From Streptomyces sp. NBC_00249 (GTDB lineage Bacteria > Actinomycetota > Actinomycetes > Streptomycetales > Streptomycetaceae), in contig NZ_JAPEMV010000004.1 in assembly GCF_026342355.1 (NCBI RefSeq), positions 248,001 through 312,000 on the forward strand: a DNA stretch of 64,000 nucleotides, written 5' to 3'. A program made the position numbers and the translations under genes. Below the pieces are notes generated by a model. It had not been told where the DNA came from. It was given only the letters and a program-made list of their open reading frames with translations, and made no database searches. The number at the start of each line of letters is the position of its first letter. Within the stretch, counting starts at the first letter, position 1. Of this stretch, positions 16,448 through 22,828 are shown in pieces.

Positions 16448-17479
16448 ATGTTCAGGACCCTGGGGGGTGGAGATTTGCCCAAAAGTGACACAAACCCGAC
16501 ACATCCCCACCCCATCACAGCGATGTGCCCCGAGGGAGCGCGACTCTACGCGACCGCCCTGAGCACCGGCCGCATCGCCCGCGGGGAGGTGGAGAACGCC
16601 CCCTGCCTGCTCGATTTCGCTCTCCTGCGACCCGACCCGGATGACGCGAAGCAGCTGCGCGCGGTTCCGCCGTCGATCGCACTCGCCCAGCGGCTCCATC
16701 CGCTCGAACGTGAGATCCGCGAACGCCGGCGCAGCGCCGTAGATCTCACCGATGCATTCGAGCCGTTCCTCACCATCAGCGCCCAGAGTCCCGCGAACAC
16801 CCACGCCATCACCGTGCTGGAGGGCTTCGACCAGATCAACGCCGCCCTCGACCTGGCCACCGCCGAGTGCCACACCGAGGCGCTGACCGTCCAGCCGGGC
16901 GGCGCCCGGCCGAGCTTCGTCCTCACCGAGGCCCTGGAGCGCGCCGCGCCGCTGATCGACCGCGGGGTGAGCATCCGTACGCTCTACCAGCACACGGTCC
17001 GGCACAGCCAGGGCACGCTCGCCTACGTGGACCGCATCTCCACGGGGAAGGTCGAGATCCGCACGCTGGAGGAGCTCATAGAGCGTCTCATGATCTTCGA
17101 CCGCACGGTGGCCTTCATCCCCGCGAGCGACGACCGGACGGTGGCGCTGGAACTGCGGCACCCGGGCCTGGTCGACTACCTCATCAAGGTCTTCGAGCAA
17201 CTGTGGCGGCGCGCCGTGCCGTTGGGCGACGAGGTGACGTACACGCACGCTCCGGATGGTATCTCCGGCGTGCAGCGCTCCATCGCCCAGCTCCTCATCG
17301 AGGGACACGTCGACGAGGCCATCGCCCGCCGGCTCGGAATGAACGTACGGACCTGCCGGGCGCACATCGCCCGCCTCGCCACGGCCCTGGGCAGCGGCAG
17401 CAGGGCCCAACTGGGCTACCTCATCGCCCAGTCGGGCATCCTCCGCGAGACCGCCCCGACGGGCCCCCACGGGCCCTGA
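16448..17479 (+). CDS. LuxR-like helix-turn-helix regulator, divergent from the peptide operon
   Basis: With the ATG at 16448 the product is 343 aa. Alternatives are TTG 16484, just after GGGGGGTGGAG, and ATG 16523; the conserved sequence begins around MCPEGARLYATALSTG. The middle (LTEALERAAPLIDRGVSI, TLYQHTVRHSQGTLAYVD, EIRTLEELIERLMIFDRTVA, VALELRHPGLVDYLIKVFEQLW) resembles the sensor half of TrmB/LuxR-type actinomycete regulators. The C-terminus (QLLIEGHVDEAIARRLGMNV, CRAHIARLATALGSGSRAQL) is a LuxR-type DNA-binding domain. It probably controls the divergent peptide genes, but the effector is unknown. Confidence 0.75.
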   Translation: MFRTLGGGDLPKSDTNPTHPHPITAMCPEGARLYATALSTGRIARGEVENAPCLLDFALLRPDPDDAKQLRAVPPSIALAQRLHPLEREIRERRRSAVDLTDAFEPFLTISAQSPANTHAITVLEGFDQINAALDLATAECHTEALTVQPGGARPSFVLTEALERAAPLIDRGVSIRTLYQHTVRHSQGTLAYVDRISTGKVEIRTLEELIERLMIFDRTVAFIPASDDRTVALELRHPGLVDYLIKVFEQLWRRAVPLGDEVTYTHAPDGISGVQRSIAQLLIEGHVDEAIARRLGMNVRTCRAHIARLATALGSGSRAQLGYLIAQSGILRETAPTGPHGP

Positions 17480-17500
17480 GAGGGCCGCGAGCGCACGAGA

Positions 17501-17533
17501 AGGCCCCGCCCGGGAGAAAGCCGGGCGGGGCCT
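17501..17533. terminator. Bidirectional terminator of hspR and the LuxR-like gene
   Basis: AGGCCCCGCCCGG and CCGGGCGGGGCCT form a perfect 13-bp stem with a GAGAAAG loop, between convergent genes. Confidence 0.8.
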
Positions 17534-17557
17534 CGTCTCATGCCGCGCAGCGGGCCG

Positions 17558-18022
17558 TCAGTCGGCCTGGCGCTTGGGCCGCCAGACGACCAGGGCGCTG
17601 CCCGGCACCGGCGGCTGGTACGGGACCAGGTCGCGGCGGTACGAGGCGTGCACCTGGGCCTCACGGGCCTGGAGGGCGGCGGCCGCCCCGTCCACAGCTG
17701 TGGACAGTTCGGCCACGCGCTGCTGGAGCGCGGCCACCTGGTTCTCCAGCTCGATGATCCGCTTGATCCCCGCCAGGTTGATGCCCTCGTCCTGCGACAG
17801 GGCCTGGACGGTACGGAGCAGTTCGATGTCCCGGGCGGAGTAGCGGCGGCCGCGACCGGCCGTACGGTCCGGGGAGACCAGGCCGAGCCGGTCGTACTGG
17901 CGCAGGGTCTGCGGATGCAGACCCGAGAGCTGGGCGGCCACCGAGATCACGTAGACCGGGGTCTCGTCGGTCAGTTGATAGGGCCCGTTCCCGAAACGGG
18001 GCTGACTGCGGCGGCCGTCCAT
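17558..18022 (-). CDS. hspR: Heat-shock repressor HspR (MerR family)
   Basis: This 154-aa protein has a MerR winged-helix domain: VYVISVAAQLSGLHPQTLRQ, YDRLGLVSPDRTAGRGRRYS, DIELLRTVQALSQDEGINLA. A helical C-terminal part follows (IKRIIELENQVAALQQRV). HspR represses the dnaK operon and clpB by binding HAIR sites, with DnaK as co-repressor in Streptomyces. It is the last gene of dnaK-grpE-dnaJ-hspR, starting one base after the dnaJ stop. HAIR sites are visible at 21785 and 15219, which fits autoregulation. Confidence 0.96.
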   Translation of the reverse strand: MDGRRSQPRFGNGPYQLTDETPVYVISVAAQLSGLHPQTLRQYDRLGLVSPDRTAGRGRRYSARDIELLRTVQALSQDEGINLAGIKRIIELENQVAALQQRVAELSTAVDGAAAALQAREAQVHASYRRDLVPYQPPVPGSALVVWRPKRQAD

Positions 18023-18023
18023 C

Positions 18024-19211
18024 TCATGCTCCCTTCACGGAGTCGAACAGCTGGGCGCGCGGGTCCTCGGACACCGTCGCGTCGCGGTACATCTCCAGGG
18101 CCTCGCGGGCCTTGTCGGAAAGCTCCGTCGGCACCGCGAGCTCCACCGTGACGAGGAGGTCGCCGCGGGTGCCGTCCTTGCGGACCGCACCCTTGCCGCG
18201 CGCCCGCATCGTACGGCCGCCGGGGGTGCCCGGGGGCAGCTTCAGCGTGACGGAGGGACCGTTCAGCGTCGGGACCTTGATCTCGGCGCCCAGGGCGGCC
18301 TCGGCGAAGGTCACCGGGACGGTCACCGTGAGGTTGTCGTCCTTGCGGCCGAACACCGGGTGGCTGTCGACGTGGACCACCACGTAGTGGTCGCCCGCGG
18401 GGCCGCCGCGCTCGCCCGGCGCGCCCTTGCCGCGGAGCCGGATGCGCTGGCCGTTGGAGACGCCGGCCGGGATCCGCACCTGCATGGTGCGCGAGCTGCG
18501 GGCACGCCCACTGCCCTTGCAGACCTCGCAGGGGTTCTCCGCGATCAGGCCGCGGCCCTTGCAGTCCGCGCAGGGGTCGGTCAGCGAGAAGCCGCCGCCG
18601 CTGCCCCGCGAGACCTGGCCGGTGCCGACGCAGGTCGGGCACACCCGGGGGGTGCCGTTCTTGTCGCCGGTGCCCGAACAGGCCTTGCAGGGAGCCTGCG
18701 AGGACGTCCGCAGCGGGACGGTCGCCCCGTCCACGGCCTCGGTGAAGGAGAGCGTGACCTCGGACTCGATGTCCTGGCCGCGGCGCGGCTGGGTACGGGG
18801 ACCCGTACCGGCGCCGGCGCCGCGGTTGAACAGGCCGCCGAAGACGTCGCCCAGGCCGCCGCCGCCACCGAAGCCGCCGCCCGGACCGCCCTGCTGGGTA
18901 CCGCCGAAGAGGTCGCCCAGGTCGAAGTTGAACGAACCGCCGCCCCCGCCCGGACCGGGGCGGAAGCCCCCGTTGCCGAACAGGGCGCGGGCCTCGTCGT
19001 ACTCCTTGCGCTTCTTGGCGTCCCCGAGGACGTCGTTCGCCTCGGAGATCTCCTTGAAGCGCTCCTCGGCCGAGGCGTCGCCCTTGTTGGCGTCCGGGTG
19101 GAACTCGCGCGCGAGCTTCCGGTACGCCTTCTTGATCTCGGCCTCGGTGGCGTCCTTCGGGACACCGAGGACCTTGTAGTAGTCCTTCTCGACGAAGTCC
19201 TTCGTGCTCAT
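18024..19211 (-). CDS. dnaJ: Chaperone DnaJ
   Basis: This 395-aa Hsp40 co-chaperone stimulates DnaK ATPase activity. It has a J domain (residues 9-75) with HPD in REFHPDANKG, a long Gly/Phe-rich region (85-140) and four zinc-binding CxxCxGxG-type repeats (CKACSGTG, CPTCVGTG, CADCKGRG, CEVCKGSG). The C-terminal substrate domain ends in a dimerisation tail. The starting MSTKDFVEKDYYKVLG is that of actinobacterial DnaJ1. It lies 45 bp downstream of grpE. Confidence 0.97.
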   Translation of the reverse strand: MSTKDFVEKDYYKVLGVPKDATEAEIKKAYRKLAREFHPDANKGDASAEERFKEISEANDVLGDAKKRKEYDEARALFGNGGFRPGPGGGGGSFNFDLGDLFGGTQQGGPGGGFGGGGGLGDVFGGLFNRGAGAGTGPRTQPRRGQDIESEVTLSFTEAVDGATVPLRTSSQAPCKACSGTGDKNGTPRVCPTCVGTGQVSRGSGGGFSLTDPCADCKGRGLIAENPCEVCKGSGRARSSRTMQVRIPAGVSNGQRIRLRGKGAPGERGGPAGDHYVVVHVDSHPVFGRKDDNLTVTVPVTFAEAALGAEIKVPTLNGPSVTLKLPPGTPGGRTMRARGKGAVRKDGTRGDLLVTVELAVPTELSDKAREALEMYRDATVSEDPRAQLFDSVKGA

Positions 19212-19256
19212 CCCCGGTGGCCCTCCTCTCGGTTCCCTGTCACTGCATGATGTGCG

Positions 19257-19919
19257 TCAGCCCTTGTCGGGGGCATCCGTGTCCTTGTCGGACGGCGTGT
19301 CGCCGTCCGCGGACTCGGACTTGGCGGCGGGCGCCGCACCCGGCTGGGGCTCGGCCACCGCGACCCGCGCGGGGCGGATCGTACGCTCACCGATCCGGTA
19401 CCCCGGCTGCAGGATCGCCACGCAGGTCGTCTCGGTGACGTCCGGCGCGTACGAGTGCATCAGGGCCTCGTGGATCGTCGGGTCGAAGGGCTCGCCCTCC
19501 TTGCCGAACTGCTGCAGCCCCATCTTGGCGGCGGCCGTCTCCAGCGATTCGGACACCGACTTGAAGCCGCCGACCAGCTCGCCGTGCTCCCGCGCCCGGC
19601 CGATGTCGTCCAGGGTCGGGAGGAGCTCCGTCAGGAGGGACGCGACCGCGATCTCCTTGACGGCGATCCGGTCCCGCTCCACGCGACGGCGGTAGTTCTG
19701 GTACTCCGCCTGGAGCCGCTGGAGGTCCGCGGTGCGCTCGCTGAGCGCGGTACGGGCCTGGTCCAGCTGCGCCAGCAGAGCAACGTCTGCTGCTGCGTCC
19801 CCGGCCGGGGCCGCCGCGTCCTCCTTGGAGGCGTCGGCGGCCTTCGGCTCGGCGTCGTCCGCGTCGGCGCCGGTGGGGACTTCGGGCTTCTCGTCGAAGC
19901 CCGGCGTCTCCTCCGACAT
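19257..19919 (-). CDS. grpE: Nucleotide exchange factor GrpE
   Basis: This 220-aa protein releases ADP from DnaK. It has an acidic disordered N-terminus (about 60 residues), then the long coiled coil (LDQARTALSERTADLQRLQA, YQNYRRRVERDRI) and the GrpE signature (ELLPTLDDIGRAREHGE, FDPTIHEALMHS, VAILQPGYRIGERTIRPARV). ATG 19919 overlaps the dnaK stop (TGATG), so it is translationally coupled to dnaK. The C-terminal tail is again Asp/Ser-rich. Confidence 0.96.
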   Translation of the reverse strand: MSEETPGFDEKPEVPTGADADDAEPKAADASKEDAAAPAGDAAADVALLAQLDQARTALSERTADLQRLQAEYQNYRRRVERDRIAVKEIAVASLLTELLPTLDDIGRAREHGELVGGFKSVSESLETAAAKMGLQQFGKEGEPFDPTIHEALMHSYAPDVTETTCVAILQPGYRIGERTIRPARVAVAEPQPGAAPAAKSESADGDTPSDKDTDAPDKG

Positions 19920-21766
19920 CAGGCAGCGCCGCCCTTCGGCTTCTCGTCGTCGACGATCTCGGCGTCGACGACGTCGTCGTCGGCCTTGGCCTGGCCCGCG
20001 TCACCGGCGGCGCCGGCCGCACCCTGGGCGGCCTGGGCGTCGGCGTAGATGGCCTGGCCGAGCTTCTGGCTGACCGCGGCGAGCTTCTCGGTCGCGGTGC
20101 GGATCTCGGCGGCGTCGTCACCCTTGAGCTTGTCCTTCAGCTCGGTGACGGCCGTCTCGACCTCGGTCTTGACCTCGGCCGGGACCTTCTCCGCGTTGTC
20201 CGCGAGGAACTTCTCGGTCTGGTAGACCAGCTGCTCGCCCTGGTTGCGGGACTCGGCGGCCTCCTTGCGGCGCAGGTCCTCGTCCGCGTACTGCTCCGCC
20301 TCCTGGCGCATGCGGTCGACCTCGTCCTTGCCAAGCGAAGAGCCGCCGGTGACGGTCATCTTCTGCTCCTTGCCCGTGCCGAGGTCCTTGGCCGTGACGT
20401 GCATGATGCCGTTCGCGTCGATGTCGAAGGAGACCTCGATCTGCGGGACACCGCGCGGGGCCGGCGGCAGGCCCGTCAGCTCGAACATGCCGAGCTTCTT
20501 GTTGTACGCCGCGATCTCGCGCTCGCCCTGGTAGACCTGGATCTGCACGGACGGCTGGTTGTCCTCGGCCGTCGTGAAGATCTCCGACCGCTTGGTCGGG
20601 ATGGTCGTGTTGCGCTCGATGAGCTTGGTCATGATGCCGCCCTTGGTCTCGATACCAAGGGACAGCGGGGTCACGTCGAGGAGCAGGACGTCCTTGACCT
20701 CACCCTTGAGCACACCGGCCTGGAGGGTGGCGCCGATGGCGACGACCTCGTCCGGGTTGACGCCCTTGTTGGCGTCCTGACCGCCGGTGAGCTCCTTGAC
20801 GAGCTCGGCGACGGCCGGCATGCGGGTGGAGCCGCCGACCAGGACCACGTGGTCGATCTCGGACAGCGCGATGCCGGCGTCCTTGATGACGTTGTGGAAC
20901 GGGGTCTTGCAGCGGTCGAGCAGGTCCGCAGTCAGCTGCTGGAACTGGGCGCGCGTGAGCTTCTCGTCCAGGTGCAGCGGGCCCTCGGCGGAGGCCGTGA
21001 TGTAGGGCAGGTTGATCGAGGTCTCCGTGGAGGAGGACAGCTCGATCTTCGCCTTCTCGGCGGCCTCGCGCAGACGCTGGAGCGCCATCTTGTCCTTGGA
21101 CAGGTCGACGCCGTGGCCGTTGGCGAACTGCTTCACCAGGTAGTCGACGACGCGCTGGTCCCAGTCGTCGCCACCGAGGTGGTTGTCACCGTTGGTGGCC
21201 TTGACCTCGACGACACCGTCGCCGATCTCCAGGAGCGACACGTCGAAGGTGCCGCCACCGAGGTCGAAGACGAGAATGGTCTGGTCGTCCTTGTCGAGGC
21301 CGTAGGCCAGGGCGGCGGCCGTCGGCTCGTTGACAATGCGCAGGACGTTCAGGCCCGCGATCTCGCCGGCCTCCTTCGTCGCCTGACGCTCGGAGTCGTT
21401 GAAGTAGGCCGGGACGGTGATGACCGCGTCCGTGACCTTCTCACCCAGGTACGCCTCGGCGTCGCGCTTCAGCTTCTGCAGGATGAAGGCGCTCATCTGC
21501 TGCGGGTTGAAGTCCTTGCCATCCAGGTTGATCTTCCAGTCAGTGCCCATGTGGCGCTTGACGGAGCGGATGGTCCGGTCCACGTTCGTGACCGCCTGGC
21601 GCTTGGCCACTTCGCCGACGAGGACCTCGCCGTTCTTGGCGAAGGCGACGACGGACGGCGTGGTCCTGGCGCCCTCGGCGTTGGTGATGACGGTGGGCTC
21701 GCCGCCTTCGAGAACGCTGACGACGGAGTTAGTGGTGCCCAGGTCGATGCCGACCGCACGTGCCAT
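19919..21766 (-). CDS. dnaK: Chaperone DnaK (Hsp70)
   Basis: This 615-aa chaperone carries the ATPase domain with VGIDLGTTNSVVSVLEGG, VFDLGGGTFDVSLLEIGDG and VVLVGGSTRMPAV. The substrate-binding domain starts after DVLLLDVTPLSLGIETKGG. The C-terminus ends acidic (VVDAEIVDDEKPKG). The start is ATG 21766 after GGAGGAATTGAA; a longer upstream frame would cross the HAIR operator. It is the first gene of the dnaK-grpE-dnaJ-hspR operon. Confidence 0.98.
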   Translation of the reverse strand: MARAVGIDLGTTNSVVSVLEGGEPTVITNAEGARTTPSVVAFAKNGEVLVGEVAKRQAVTNVDRTIRSVKRHMGTDWKINLDGKDFNPQQMSAFILQKLKRDAEAYLGEKVTDAVITVPAYFNDSERQATKEAGEIAGLNVLRIVNEPTAAALAYGLDKDDQTILVFDLGGGTFDVSLLEIGDGVVEVKATNGDNHLGGDDWDQRVVDYLVKQFANGHGVDLSKDKMALQRLREAAEKAKIELSSSTETSINLPYITASAEGPLHLDEKLTRAQFQQLTADLLDRCKTPFHNVIKDAGIALSEIDHVVLVGGSTRMPAVAELVKELTGGQDANKGVNPDEVVAIGATLQAGVLKGEVKDVLLLDVTPLSLGIETKGGIMTKLIERNTTIPTKRSEIFTTAEDNQPSVQIQVYQGEREIAAYNKKLGMFELTGLPPAPRGVPQIEVSFDIDANGIMHVTAKDLGTGKEQKMTVTGGSSLGKDEVDRMRQEAEQYADEDLRRKEAAESRNQGEQLVYQTEKFLADNAEKVPAEVKTEVETAVTELKDKLKGDDAAEIRTATEKLAAVSQKLGQAIYADAQAAQGAAGAAGDAGQAKADDDVVDAEIVDDEKPKGGAA

Positions 21767-21784
21767 TTCAATTCCTCCAGCTGA

Positions 21785-21805
21785 CTTGAGTGGAACAGGC
21801 TCAAG
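21785..21805. promoter_or_regulatory. HAIR element (HspR operator) of the dnaK operon
   Basis: CTTGAGT-GGAACAG-GCTCAAG matches the HspR inverted repeat at 13 of 14 arm positions, 19 bp upstream of the dnaK ATG. A half-site ACTCAA at 21851 has only a poor partner (GGTGAGC at 21837), possibly a degenerate second site like the multiple HAIRs known in S. coelicolor. Confidence 0.9.
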
Positions 21806-21882
21806 AATGACCCACGGCGCCGCCCACGTCAAGAGAGGTGAGCCGAGGGGACTCAACCTTTAGGCTCCCCTTACGCTCACAC

Positions 21883-22080
21883 CAAACCCAGCCCCGCCAG
21901 CGTTTGAGGCGCAGCCAAACCCAGCCCCGCCGACGTGCGAGGCGCAGCCAAACCCAGCCCCGCCGACGTGCGAGGCGCAGCCAAACCCAGCCCCGCCGAC
22001 GTGCGAGGCGCAGCCAAACCCAGCCCCGCCGACGTTCGAGGCGCAGCCAAACCCAGCCCCGCCGGCGTTTGAGGCGCGGG
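21883..22080 (+). repeat. Six tandem 33-bp repeats
   Basis: Six copies of a 33-bp unit lie head to tail, each beginning CAAACCCAGCCCCGCC. Units 2-4 are identical over most of their length (GACGTGCGAGGCGCAGC ending). Units 1 and 6 carry AGCGTTTGAGG or GGCGTTTGAGG, and unit 5 has GACGTTCGAGG. The last unit runs on into GCGGGGGTCCGGGGGCGGAG, the form in which this sequence is scattered downstream of genes in many streptomycetes. The array therefore looks like a local amplification of a dispersed element. There are no spacers, so it is not CRISPR. It lies between the dnaK promoter and a sugar transferase gene. Confidence 0.9.
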
Positions 22081-22085
22081 GGTCC

Positions 22086-22100
22086 GGGGGCGGAGCCCCC
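22086..22100 (+). terminator. Short G/C hairpin ending the repeat array
   Basis: GGGGGC-GGA-GCCCCC is a small perfect hairpin belonging to the dispersed Streptomyces element. Terminator activity is possible but unproven. Confidence 0.4.
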
Positions 22101-22181
22101 GGCAACGGCGCCGCACCCGGACGGGGGACGCCCGCCGCGCGGCACCCAGGGCCCGCCGCAGGCGTCCGGCAGCGTGCTGGC

Positions 22182-22718
22182 ATGCCTCTGCTGCCCACCC
22201 TCACCGCCCGGCCAGGGCTCCGGCCGGCCAGGCCACCGGCCAAGCGGGTGTTCGACCTCCTCGGCGCGCTGACCCTGGCCGGGCTGTGCGCCGTACCGCT
22301 CCTGCTGGCCGCCGCCGCGCTGTACGCGGCCACCCGCGCGCGGGTCCTCGTACGGGAGCCCGCCCTCGGCCTGGCCGGCCGCCCCTTCCGCACCTGGCGG
22401 CTCCGCACGGAGGGCGCCGGCCGGCTCGGTGCGGCGGTGCGGCGGTGCGCGCTGGACGGGGTGCCGCAGCTGCTCAACGTGGCGCGGGGGGAGATGTCCC
22501 TGGTCGGGCCGCGCCCGCAGGCCCGTACGGACCAGACCGACCGGCTCTTCGTACGGCCCGGAATGACCGGTTTGTGGCAGGTCAGCGCACGTTCCGACCT
22601 CCCCTGGGAGGAGATGGCCCTGTTGGACCGGCACTATGTGGAGAGCCATTGGCTGGGGATGGATCTCGCGATCCTCGCGCAGACACCTCGGGCGGCCTAC
22701 CGACAGAGGCATGCCTGA
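22182..22718 (+). CDS. Short sugar transferase, polyprenyl-phosphate sugar-1-phosphate transferase family
   Basis: This 178-aa monotopic enzyme is related to WcaJ/PglC. Residues 20-48 are the re-entrant membrane helix (KRVFDLLGALTLAGLCAVPL). The C-terminal half has the family core: LDGVPQLLNVARGEMSLVGP, PRPQARTDQTDRLFVRPGMT, GLWQVSARSDLPWEEM and LDRHYVESHWLGMDLAIL. The middle catalytic stretch is shortened and divergent: the usual G.PF.K.R.M is GRPFRTWRLRT, lacking Lys. It may have reduced or altered activity. No polysaccharide cluster is adjacent. Confidence 0.8.
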   Translation: MPLLPTLTARPGLRPARPPAKRVFDLLGALTLAGLCAVPLLLAAAALYAATRARVLVREPALGLAGRPFRTWRLRTEGAGRLGAAVRRCALDGVPQLLNVARGEMSLVGPRPQARTDQTDRLFVRPGMTGLWQVSARSDLPWEEMALLDRHYVESHWLGMDLAILAQTPRAAYRQRHA

Positions 22719-22779
22719 GCGACACAGATCACCGCACGCTCACCTACAGTGCGGCGCGGGAACTGGGTAACCTCAAGCC

Positions 22780-22806
22780 TTGACTCAATAAGTTACCGCT
22801 TAGTAA
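22780..22806 (+). promoter_or_regulatory. Putative promoter of the Fe-S oxidoreductase gene
   Basis: TTGACT (22780-22785) and TAGTAA (22801-22806) are spaced 15 bp apart, 22 bp before the ATG. GGTAAC...GTTACC around it (about 22766-22797) forms an inverted repeat that could be an operator. Confidence 0.4.
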
Positions 22807-22828
22807 GTCCCGCCCGAGGAGCCCTCCC

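Noticed and set aside
21883..22080. 33-bp repeats considered as a CRISPR array
   Set aside because: Units are directly contiguous without unique spacers, and no cas genes are present.
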